From Chthoniobacter sp. (lineage in GTDB: Bacteria; Verrucomicrobiota; Verrucomicrobiia; Chthoniobacterales; Chthoniobacteraceae), in NCBI GenBank assembly GCA_025352865.1, contig JANXSB010000385.1, positions 1 through 16,954 on the forward strand: a stretch of DNA of 16,954 nt. The letters are read 5' to 3'. Below are positions 7,203-15,300 of this stretch, in pieces. A program made the position numbers and the translations under genes. Positions within the stretch are counted from its first letter, which is position 1, and every line of letters starts with the position of its first letter. Under the pieces are notes generated by a model. It was not told the origin of the DNA. It did not search any database and saw nothing but the letters and a program-made list of their open reading frames with translations.

Positions 7203-8320
7203 CTAGCAGCTTGCCACGGCCCGTGCGAGCCCGTCGAGCAGGCGAGACCAATCTTTCATCCTTGGTTTCCCAGCCGCTGCTGAAACGCAGCGCCCGTGAC
7301 GCTTCGCCCGCGCCGAAACTCATCGCTGAGAGGACATGCGAAATCTGCTCCTTCCCGCTCGCGCAGGCGGAGCCCGTCGAGACGGCAAAGCCCAGCCGGT
7401 CCAGCTTCACCACCCAGCGCTGCCGGCAGTCGGGCAGCTCGGGCATGATCACGGACACTGTGTTCCAAAGCCGCTCCGTTGCCGGGCCGACGATTTGCAC
7501 CGCCGGTAGCGCGCGCGCCAGCCGCTCTTCAAAACTCACCCGCATCGCGAGCCGTTGTTCCGCTTCACCATTCGACAGGGAATTCACCCGCTCCTCCAAC
7601 GCCGCGATCATCGCGAGCACTCCGGCCACATTTTCCGTTCATGCACGCCGCCCGTCCTCTTGCGGTCCGCCGACAAACAGTGGATGAAACCTCCGCGGGC
7701 ATTTTATGAAACCCACGCTCTGCGGTCCGCCGAGTTTATGATCGGAGCCGGTCATAAAATCGCAGCCACCCAACCCGCTCGCGGGCAGCTTTCCCACCCA
7801 CTGCGCGGCGTCGCAGAAAAAACGGCACCGCATGCTCGCGGCACAGCGCCAGCGCCTCCCGCCACGGTTGCAGGACGCCGGTCTCGTTGTTCGCCGCCAT
7901 CACCGCGACCAGTCCAGGACGCCTGTGTTTAAGCTCCTCCGCGAGCCATGCGATCTCCACTACGCCCTCGCGCGACACCGGGATCAAACGGTGCGCTTTC
8001 GGAAAATAGCGCCGCGCCGCCGCGAGCACGCATGGATGCTCGATCGCCGAAATCCACACTTCCTCCGCGCCCACCAGCACCGCGTGGTGCAGCACCGCAT
8101 TGTTCGCCTCCGTCGTCCCGCTCGTCCACACTATCCCCGCCGCATCGCACCCAAGCCAGGCTCCGAGCCTCTTCCGAGCCTCTTCGATCGCCGCATCCGC
8201 CCTCGCTCCGAGGCGGTGCGGGCTGGATGGATTGCCAATGTAACGCTCCACAGCGCCCACCCATGCCGCGCGGGCGGCCGCGGAGACGGGGCATGTGGCG
8301 TTATGATCGAAGTAGAGCAT
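7203..8320 (-). pseudogene. Cysteine desulfurase (NifS/IscS class V aminotransferase), three lesions
   Basis: The gene is recognisable from the ATG at 8320 (MLYFDHNATCPVS) to a TAG at 7205-7203, but is broken as read. First, a T6 run on the coding strand near 7816-7821 is one base too long; skipping one base restores VPFFCDAAQWVGKL. Second, a TGA at 7641-7639 stands where GRRAGTENVAG requires GGA. Third, GAAAGA near 7256-7261 has one extra A; removing it gives DEDWSRLLDGLARAVASC and the TAG. Catalytic features survive: TSGTTEANN, the PLP lysine in GSDHKLGGPQ (Asp is unusual before His) and the active-site cysteine in STGSACASGK. The enzyme would mobilise sulfur from cysteine for Fe-S clusters or thio-modification. 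It sits directly upstream of chrA. Another class V enzyme, a cysteine lyase, cannot be excluded. Confidence 0.88.
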
Positions 8321-8480
8321 ATAATTCGCCGAAGCGCATCGGCCGCACAAAGCAGGGTTTGGTTGTCATCGGCAGGGACATTGCAGCGAAGAATACCGTC
8401 CCTCGCGTCCGCGACAATTCGATTCCCGTCCGACGGACGAGCGCGCTTGCGCCGCGCACTCCCGCCGCTACCGACGCGCC

Positions 8481-8944
8481 GTGTCCGTCCCAGCGTCCTC
8501 CTCATTTTACAAACGCTCCAACTTCGTCACCCACCTCCCGACAGACTGCCTCTACAGCCCATCGCATTTCTGGCTGCGCGAGATCGAGCCGGGCCACTGG
8601 CGCGTCGGTTTTACGAAATTTGCCACGCGGATGCTCGGCGAAATCGTCGAAGTGCAGTGGGAGAAAGCCGCCGCTGCGCCCGTAGCGAGCGGTGAGATCA
8701 TCGGCTCGATCGAGGGATTCAAAGCGATCAGTGACATCTACTGCGTCGCCGATGGCCGCTTCGCCGGCGGCAATCCCACGCTCCGCGACGACATCGAACT
8801 CGTCAGCCGCGAGCCCTACGCCGCCGGCTGGCTTTACACCGTCGAGGCCGGCCCGATACGAAGTGTGTCGGGCTCGATGCCTACCGCGCGCTCCTCGACA
8901 CCACCATCGACCGCATCCTCGAAAAACAGACCCACGAAGAATGA
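8481..8944 (+). CDS. GcvH-like lipoyl-carrier protein, apparent -1 frameshift near C-terminus
   Basis: From the GTG at 8481 the frame reads a glycine cleavage H-like protein: FYKRSNFVTHLPTDCLYSPS, HWRVGFTKFATRMLGEIVEV and the lipoyl site IGSIEGFKAISDIY, with the modifiable lysine at residue 81. After GWLYTVEAG (about 8850) homology moves to another frame, which continues PDTKCVGLDAYRALLDTTID and ends at TGA 8942-8944. One base (probably a C of a GGCCCC run) is missing at 8847-8854. As read, the frame instead runs out of family to 9131 with low-complexity residues. The stop overlaps an ATG at 8941 (ATGA), so it is probably coupled to the CobW-type gene. It belongs to the H-protein-like branch with EGFKA rather than the classical ESVKA; no gcvP or gcvT is nearby, so a role outside glycine cleavage is possible. 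Confidence 0.82.
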
Positions 8945-8967
8945 AATCCGAAATCCGAAATCCGAAG
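8943..8967 (+). repeat. GAAATCC direct repeat element at the gcvH-like/cobW-like junction
   Basis: Three perfect tandem 7-bp GAAATCC units (8943-8963) are followed by GAAG. Translated they give the SEIRNPK-type peptide. From memory, such repeats are scattered through intergenic DNA of planctomycete and verrucomicrobial genomes. The repeat overlaps the GcvH-like stop and the first possible CobW start, and argues that the real CobW start is the later ATG at 8995. Confidence 0.55.
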
Positions 8968-8994
8968 CCGAGCGAAGCGAGACGCCAAAGGGAA

Positions 8995-10191
8995 ATGGGG
9001 CAATCCGAAACGGTTCAGGCCCGTTACATCATGCTTGGCGGCTTCCTCGGTGCGGGAAAAACGACCGCTGTCGCCGCGCTCGCGCAACATCTCACGGCCA
9101 AGGGCCTGCGCGTCGGCCTCATCACCAATGACCAGGGGAGCGAGCTCGTGGACACCGCGATGCTCCGCGCCCACGGCTTCGCGACCGAGGAAATTCCCGG
9201 CGGTTGTTTCTGCTGCCGCTTCAATTCCCTCGTCGATGCCGCGACAAAGCCGGATGTCTTCATCGCCGAGCCCGTCGGGAGCTGCACCGATCTCGTCGCC
9301 ACCGTCACGTATCCGCTGCGCCGCATCTACGGCGCGCAGTTTGTCATCGCCCCGCTCAGCGTGCTCGTCGATCCCATCCGCGCCGAGCGCATCCTCGGGC
9401 TGGCGGAAGGGAAAAAGTTTTCCGACAAGGTGCTCTACATCTACCGCAAGCAGCTCGAGGAAGCCGACCTCATCGTCGTCACAAAAAGCGAGCTGTTGCC
9501 AGCGGAGCGGCTCCAGTCCTTGCTCGCGTGGCTGGCCGGGGAATTTCCGCACGCCGAAATTCTCGACGTTTCCGTCCGCGAAAACCGCGGCCTCGCCGAT
9601 TGGTTCGCGCGCCTCGAAACCGGTGAGCAGCGCACCCGCGCGACGATGGAAGTGGACTACGAACTTTACGCCGAAAGCGAAGCGCTGCTCGGCTGGCTAA
9701 ATGCCACCGTGCAGCTCGCGAGCGCCGACGGCTTCGACTCCGACGCCGTCCTCACGCAGCTCGCACGAGACATCCAAACGCGCCTCGCCGGAGCCGAGAT
9801 CGCGCATTTGAAAATGACCCTCAGCCCCGACGGCGGCCTCGGCGACATCGCCGTCATCAATCTCGTCCGCAGTGATTTCGTCCCCGAGCTTTCGCTCCGG
9901 CTCGAAGCACCCGTCCCCGCCAGCCAGCTCATCATCAATTGCCGCGCCGAGGCTGATCCCGACTTGATTCGCGCGGCTGTGCGCGCCGCAGTCGCCGAGT
10001 TGCCCAAACACTTTCCCGGCCTCACCGCGCAGCTGATCACCTCGAATCCTTCCGCCCCGGCAAGCCCCAGCCCACGCACCGCGACATGGCACCGCGGTAG
10101 GGACGGCACGGAGTGCCATCCCTACCCCGCTTCCGTTGTCACCTTTTCCAGCGCAAGCAGGATGCGCTTGCGCTCCAGCCCGCCGCCGTAG
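8995..10191 (+). CDS. CobW/COG0523-type G3E GTPase (metal-trafficking family), probable -1 shift near C-terminus
   Basis: From the ATG at 8995 the protein has the Walker A motif GFLGAGKTT at residues 16-24 and the CobW metal-binding signature GCFCC at 70-74, with EPVGSCTDL at 92-100. The guanine-specificity motif, normally NKxD, reads TKSE at 163-166. An ATG at 8941 would add 18 residues made of a GAAATCC repeat, so 8995 is preferred. Near 10033 one base seems missing: the adjacent frame gives DHLESFRPGKPQPTHRDMAPR, the natural family C-terminus, ending at TAG 10098-10100, whereas the frame as read runs on to 10191 antisense to ogt with a Ser/Pro-rich tail. G3E GTPases insert or deliver metals to target proteins; the target here is unknown. 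It follows the GcvH-like gene closely and is probably co-transcribed. Confidence 0.85.
   Translation: MGQSETVQARYIMLGGFLGAGKTTAVAALAQHLTAKGLRVGLITNDQGSELVDTAMLRAHGFATEEIPGGCFCCRFNSLVDAATKPDVFIAEPVGSCTDLVATVTYPLRRIYGAQFVIAPLSVLVDPIRAERILGLAEGKKFSDKVLYIYRKQLEEADLIVVTKSELLPAERLQSLLAWLAGEFPHAEILDVSVRENRGLADWFARLETGEQRTRATMEVDYELYAESEALLGWLNATVQLASADGFDSDAVLTQLARDIQTRLAGAEIAHLKMTLSPDGGLGDIAVINLVRSDFVPELSLRLEAPVPASQLIINCRAEADPDLIRAAVRAAVAELPKHFPGLTAQLITSNPSAPASPSPRTATWHRGRDGTECHPYPASVVTFSSASRMRLRSSPPP
10096..10126. terminator. 31-bp palindrome between convergent genes (bidirectional terminator or REP-like)
   Basis: GGTAGGGA (10096-10103), GGCAC (10105-10109), loop GGA, GTGCC (10113-10117) and TCCCTACC (10119-10126) pair to a 13-bp stem with one C.A mismatch and a 3-base loop. 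It sits exactly where the CobW-type gene (corrected end) and ogt converge, and its arms supply the TAG stop of both. There is no T-run, so it may be a REP-like mobile palindrome rather than a classical terminator. Confidence 0.6.
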
Positions 10192-10607
10192 CCGCCGAGC
10201 GATCCGTCAGCCGCAATGACGCGGTGGCACGGCACGATAATCGAAATCGGATTGTGTCCATTCGCCTGGCCCACCGCGCGGAAGGCACGCGGATTCCCGA
10301 CGCGCTGCGCGAGATCGAGATAGCTGATCGTTTCGCCGTACGGAATCGCCCGCAGCGCCTGCCAGACGCGCATTTGGAACGGTGTGCCCACGGGGTCTAA
10401 CGCGATTGAAAACTCTCGCCGCGCGCCCGCGAAGTATTCCTCCAGCTCCCGCTGTGCCGAACGCAGCGGCCCGGCATCTCGCATTGCGCCAGCCGGTCGG
10501 GTCGGTTCGTGGCGATGCTCTTGCATGAAGACCCCCGTGAGTGCTGTCGCTGTGCCGCGCAATTCTATCATGCCGATTGGCGACTTGAATTCCGTGAAAT
10601 AAATCAT
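10122..10607 (-). CDS. ogt: Methylated-DNA--[protein]-cysteine S-methyltransferase
   Basis: 161 residues from the ATG at 10607, which starts MIYFTEFKSPIGMIELRG as the family does; an ATG at 10637 would add ten residues. The active-site PCHR motif is at 126-129 with the acceptor Cys127. The DNA-recognition region TPFQMRVWQALRAIPYGE and the RAVGQANGHNPISIIVPCHRV segment are complete. It transfers the alkyl group from O6-alkylguanine in DNA to its own cysteine in a single-turnover repair reaction. It has no fused AraC-like Ada domain, so it is the stand-alone Ogt type. It converges on the CobW-type gene across a palindrome; the next gene upstream is divergent, with about 120 bp between starts. 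Confidence 0.94.
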   Translation of the reverse strand: MIYFTEFKSPIGMIELRGTATALTGVFMQEHRHEPTRPAGAMRDAGPLRSAQRELEEYFAGARREFSIALDPVGTPFQMRVWQALRAIPYGETISYLDLAQRVGNPRAFRAVGQANGHNPISIIVPCHRVIAADGSLGGYGGGLERKRILLALEKVTTEAG

Positions 10608-10730
10608 CGTTCGGTTTCGGGGAGCGTCGGAAAACATGCCGCGACGATACGCACAAATCCGTCGGCTAAGCGCCCCTTATTTTTTCGCGGCATTGACACA
10701 CCGCGCCCTCCCACCGCAGCTTCGCGCACC

Positions 10731-12116
10731 ATGAATCCATCCCACTTCCCCACCACCTCCCGCCGCGCCTTTCTCAAAGCTGCCGGCAGCACCGCCGCCG
10801 TCTCCGCCCTCGCGGGCATCAAGATCCCCTTCGTCCACGCCGCCGAGAGCAGCACCATCGAAATAGCCCTCGTCGGCTGCGGCGGACGCGGCACCGGAGC
10901 GGCCGACAACGCCCTCTCCGTCTCCGGCCCACCGCTCAAACTCGTGGCCATGGCCGACGTCTCCAAAGGCCGGCTCGACGGCAGCCTCCAGAACCTCAAG
11001 ACCCAGCACGCCGACAAAATCGACGTGCCCGCCGAGCGCCAGTTCATCGGCTTCGACGGCTTCAAGCACGCCATGGATGCCTTGAAGCCCGGCGGCGTCG
11101 CGATTTTCACCACGCCCCTTGCTTTCCGCTGGGTGCATTTTCAGTACGCGATTGAAAAAGGGCTGAATGTTTTCATGGAAAAGCCGCTCATCGCCGACGC
11201 CGCGAGCGCGCGAAAGATGTACGCCCTCGCCGAGGAGTCGGAGAAGAAGAATTTGAAAGTCGGCGTGGGCCTCATGTCGCGTCACAGCAAATCGCTCCAG
11301 GAACTTCACAGCCGCATTCAGGATGGCGAAATCGGTGAAATCATCCTCATGCGCGGCTATCGGATGTCCGGGCCGCTGGCGTCCGCTTTTTCCGAAAAGT
11401 GGCCGGGCACCGGGAGCGAACTGCTCTGGCAGATCAGCCGTTTCCACAGCTTCCTCTGGGCGAGCGGCGGTTGTTTCAGCGACTTCTACATCCATCACAT
11501 CGATCATTGCTGCTGGATGAAAAATGCCTGGCCCGTCAAAGCCCAGGCGGTGGGCGGACGCCATTACCGCTACAACTATGTGGATCAGAATTTCGACAGT
11601 TATGGGGTCGAATACACCTTTGCCGACAACACCAAATTCCTCATGGATGGACGCTGCATGGTGGGCGCGGTGCCCATGTACAACAGCTTCGCCCACGGGA
11701 GCAAAGGGCTGGCGATTATCTCGAAGAGCGGCGACTGCGGAACGCCTTCCAGCACCTACAAAGGCCAGAGCCCGGACAAGGAAAACCTCATCTGGCAGAG
11801 CAGCGACACTTCCGCTCCCTATCAAAATGAGTGGGACGAACTGGTCTCCGCGATTCGCAACGACACGCCCTACAATGAAGTCAAACGCGGCGTGGATGCC
11901 AGCGTCGCCACCTCCATGGGCCGCATGGCCGCGCACACCGGCCAGGAGATCACCTTGGAGGACTTCATGGCCTGCGAAGACGTCTTTGCCCCCGGCGTGG
12001 AAAAGCTCACCCTCGACAGCCCCGCCTTTCTCCCCTGCGACGCCGAAGGCAAGTACCCCGTCCCCCAGCCCGGCATCCTCAAGAAAAGCGAATACGCCAT
12101 CCCCAAGCCCGCCTGA
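10731..12116 (+). CDS. Tat-exported GFO/IDH/MocA family oxidoreductase
   Basis: 461 residues. The N-terminus carries a twin-arginine signal (SRRAFLK at residues 10-16, then a hydrophobic AAGSTAAVSALAG stretch) with likely cleavage after HAA at 38. The NAD(P)-binding GCGGRG follows at 49-54 and the family EKP motif is at 150-152. The central and C-terminal parts (SDFYIHHIDHCCWMKNAWP, DNTKFLMDGRCM, NEWDELVSAIRNDTPYNE) match the secreted GFO/IDH branch abundant in Planctomycetota and Verrucomicrobiota. Such enzymes oxidise or interconvert sugars or polyols; the substrate is unknown. The frame is open upstream to 10509, but the signal peptide fixes the ATG at 10731. TTGACA at 10693-10698 could be a -35 box, but no good -10 follows. 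Stop is TGA. Confidence 0.93.
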   Translation: MNPSHFPTTSRRAFLKAAGSTAAVSALAGIKIPFVHAAESSTIEIALVGCGGRGTGAADNALSVSGPPLKLVAMADVSKGRLDGSLQNLKTQHADKIDVPAERQFIGFDGFKHAMDALKPGGVAIFTTPLAFRWVHFQYAIEKGLNVFMEKPLIADAASARKMYALAEESEKKNLKVGVGLMSRHSKSLQELHSRIQDGEIGEIILMRGYRMSGPLASAFSEKWPGTGSELLWQISRFHSFLWASGGCFSDFYIHHIDHCCWMKNAWPVKAQAVGGRHYRYNYVDQNFDSYGVEYTFADNTKFLMDGRCMVGAVPMYNSFAHGSKGLAIISKSGDCGTPSSTYKGQSPDKENLIWQSSDTSAPYQNEWDELVSAIRNDTPYNEVKRGVDASVATSMGRMAAHTGQEITLEDFMACEDVFAPGVEKLTLDSPAFLPCDAEGKYPVPQPGILKKSEYAIPKPA

Positions 12117-12122
12117 CAGGCT

Positions 12123-12143
12123 CTTCGCGGGGAAACCGCGAGG
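12123..12143. terminator. Short GC hairpin downstream of the oxidoreductase gene
   Basis: TCGCGG-GGAAA-CCGCGA (12125-12141) pairs perfectly and extends by two pairs, 6 bp after the stop codon of the GFO/IDH gene. No T-run follows, so intrinsic termination is uncertain. Confidence 0.35.
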
Positions 12144-12199
12144 CGAAACTAAGGAAACGCTGATTTAATTGCCGTCTGCTGTAGAAAAGGAAAGTCAAC

Positions 12200-12357
12200 G
12201 AGGCGCAGGCGTTGGCTTCGACGTCGACGCCGATAGATGCTGCGGTGCCGGGCTCGAAGGACACGCTCTCGCGCCGGCCGAGTCTGGCCGTGGACAGCGC
12301 GGCGGTGAGAGCGATGGCGGCGATGGTGTGTTTTAGAAATAGGCGGCGTGGTTACAT
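12200..12357 (-). pseudogene. Remnant of an exported-protein gene (signal peptide with early stop)
   Basis: Starting 17 bp after the stop of the large secreted gene, an ATG at 12357 is immediately followed by TAA, then in the same frame PRRLFLKHTIAAIALTAALSTA, which has the look of a Sec/Tat signal peptide (Arg-Arg, then a hydrophobic run). With AAA for TAA it would read MKPRRLFLK. The frame continues ESVSFEPGTAASIGVDVEA and stays open to 12079, but coding character fades near 12200, where the DNA turns AT-richer. I do not recognise a family. It may be the beginning of a gene whose body was deleted, or chance. Confidence 0.35.
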
Positions 12358-12374
12358 GATTGGTTCGCTGCGTA

Positions 12375-15300
12375 TCATCGGGCGTTTCGTTGCGCGAGGG
12401 CGGCGACTTCATCGGTGGTGAGGGCGCGTTGGTAGATGCGGATTTCGTCGAAGGAGCCGATGAAGGGTTTGCCTTGGAGTTGATTGCTCACGCCGAGCGA
12501 GAGGCGGTCGGTGCTGCCTTTCTCGGGGCCGGGGCCGGTGGCGGCGAGTTGGGCATCGAGGTGAATTTGCATGGCGCGTTTGCCGCCGGATTGGTTCCAG
12601 ACGAAAGCGACGTGATGCCACTGGCCGTCGTCGAGGCGCGCGGTGTCGGGCGGTGCGGCCATGGGCCAGCCGCCGAAGTTGATTTGCGGGTGGCCGTCTT
12701 TGAGCGTGAGGTCGAAAGTGCCGACCATCACGGGCTGCGTGCGCTGTTTGGTGCGGAGCCAAAAAGCCACGGTGAAATCGCCCGCGATTTTTGCGCCGGG
12801 GAGATTTACGCGCAGGCCGGGTTCGGCAAATTCCATTGCGCCTCCGCGGATGCCACCGGTGGGTTGCCAGCGCGGGACGGGCGGATTCATGAAGTCCTCG
12901 AACGCCGCGTGGGCGCTGCCGATGCTGTCGTGGATGGTGCGGCCTGCGGCTTCGTCGAGCAGGTAGGCGGCGGCGAGGCCATCGGGCACGGACAGCACGC
13001 TGCCGATAGTGACGGCTCCGGCGGTGCCATCGCCGCGATAGTCGGCGGAAGGCTCCAGCTCGATTTTGCGCGGGCCATTTTCCACGGACACGGCGGCGCT
13101 GGCGGTGAGCGCGGCGGCGGGGATGGTGACTTGCGCGGCGGTGGTCACCGCATCGGTGCCGGTCTGGCGGAAGCGCACGGTGAGCGGCTTCGGCTGCTTG
13201 GCGGCGAGGGTGAAAATGGCGGACGCTTTCTCCGCAGTGACACGCACGATGGGGCCGACGGGTGCGGCGTCGGCGTGGAGATTTGTCGTGGGGACGCGCT
13301 TCCATTCCTTCGTGTTGCTGGCCCACGAGAGGGCGAACTCCGGCTTCGTGATGCCGGGCGAGGCGTATTCGATTTTCACGTCGTAGCTGTGTCCGGCGAT
13401 GAGGCGGACGGGCGCGGATTCAAAGCGCGTGTCGTCGGCGATGAGCACGTCGTTCAGCCAGACTCGCGCGGAGCCTGCGCCCGCTTTCCACCACTGCGCT
13501 TGGATGAATGAGGAGTCGGTCGTTTGGTTGTAGATGCGGAACCAAAAGTCCTCGCTGAACGGCGCAACGATGCGCCCGGTCCAGCGCACGCTGAATGGCT
13601 CGGCGGCGGCGACTCCTTCGCACGGCCCGGCGGCCCAGCTCGCCACGCGCTTGTCCCCGTCACCGCTCGTGAACCACAGCCGCGCATCCACGCGGCTGAC
13701 GACGGGCGGCCCGGCGAAATCCTTGCTGCGAAAGTAAGTCGCCGCGAGTCCCGCGCCGTCCGGCACGGCGGCGGGCGGCGTTTGCTTCAGCTCGATTTTG
13801 CCCGATGCGCGAAACCAGTTCTCCCAGCCCCTCACGCGGAAAACAGCGGCGCGTCCCGACGCGCGAGGAATCCACAGCACCGAGCCATCGGCCAGCTCGG
13901 CGACTGAGCCAGCACACTCCCAATCATCGCCCGCGAACATCCCGCTGAGGCCGCGCCCGGCGGGTTCGTAGGCCCAGTCGGGCAAATCATTTTTGTGACG
14001 GTCGAGGAAAAATCCGGCGAACAAACCGTCCTCCGTCCACGCCACCGCGCCGTAGTGATTGCGATTGCTCGCGATGATGCAGCCGTGCGCGACGCCGGGA
14101 AAATATCCCGGATGCCGCATCACTGCGGCGGCGGTCCTGCCGGGCGATTTTTGCTTCGAGACCGTCCACGCGGTGCCATCCGGCAGCGCCCGCAGCAGGC
14201 AGGAAGTGCCAATCGTATCCTCCGGCCACGTCAGCCCATGACGGTCCGTGAGCGCACCAATTTCCCCACGCACCGCGAGCGTCACGCCGCCGCGTGCATC
14301 GTGCCGCGTAGCGACCGCGCCGCCTTCCGTGCCGCGCAAATCGTCGGGCAACATCGCGCGGGAAAGTTCCAGCTTGCTCCAGTCCCACACCGGCGTCGCC
14401 GCGCCCGCCGCCGCCAAGTTCGGCAGCTTCGCATACGCCGAGCCTTTGAAATCAAACAGCATCCAGCGTTTGCCCGTGTAGCAGTAATTTTTCGCGCCTT
14501 GGAAACCGATGAAGACGTTCAGATTCTCATCGAACGCGCAGTAGCGCCCGTGCATCAGCGCGGCGGAATTGTGAAAACGAAACTCGTCCGCATCCAGCTC
14601 GCCATTTCCGTTCGTGTCCGACCAAGTGAACGCGTCGCTGCCGATGTCATCGTAAGTCAGCGCGGCCTTTCCCATCGCCGCATTGATGGCCGCGTTCTTG
14701 AAATTTTTCGCATCCCACCGCTTGTGCGAAGCCAGCGCGACCGGCACCAATTTTCCCGCCCCCGCGTCCACGCGCAGCAGCGCCGCCGGGCTTTCGTGAA
14801 TGAGATAAGTGCCGCCCGCATGACGCCGCACGCGCCACACGGGGAACTCGCCAATGGCAGGGAAAAGCCCATCGGCAAAGCCGCTCTCCGGCATCGAGTA
14901 GGTGTGCGTGACGCGCACCGCGCCGCTCTCCAAATCAAGCGCCACCATCGCCATCGTCGTGTAACTCGCCTCATACCACAGCTCGCCCGGAGCCGACGCA
15001 TCCACGCTCGTCACGGAAAAAAACGGCGAGCCGCCGAGCCATTCCTTCACCACAGCGCCCTGCTCATTCACATGCACGATGCGGCGCAGATGGTCGCTCT
15101 CCACCGCATAGAAACCGCCCGCGCCATCGCACCGCAGATGCGACACATCGCGGAAATCGGTCGCCACATACGCGCCATCCGCACGACCGCCGAGCCGACC
15201 GAAATCGCCGAGCGATTTCCCATCGAGCGCGAACCGCCGCACCCGCTGGTCCGCCCTGCCTTCCCCCACAAAAAACTCCCGCCGCGCGCGGTCGAAATCG

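Noticed and set aside
6179..7641. Reassignment of UGA to a sense codon
   Set aside because: mnmG, the oxidoreductase, the upstream kinase gene and the corrected GcvH-like gene all end naturally at TGA, and the two internal TGAs fall at different amino acids (Trp and Gly).
7812..7826. Programmed ribosomal frameshift at the T6 tract
   Set aside because: The restoring shift is +1 (or -2), not the -1 expected of such a slippery run, and two further lesions in the same gene remain unexplained; transcript slippage or error fits better.
8320..8325. TATAAT as a -10 promoter box for the plus-strand GcvH-like gene
   Set aside because: It overlaps the desulfurase start codon on the other strand, has no matching -35 box at usual spacing and lies about 155 bp from the gene.
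10693..10698. TTGACA as a promoter of the oxidoreductase gene
   Set aside because: No acceptable -10 hexamer at 16-18 bp; kept only as a remark.
10677..11936. 419-residue minus-strand open frame opposite the oxidoreductase
   Set aside because: Shadow of the intact GFO/IDH gene; composition reflects the complementary strand.
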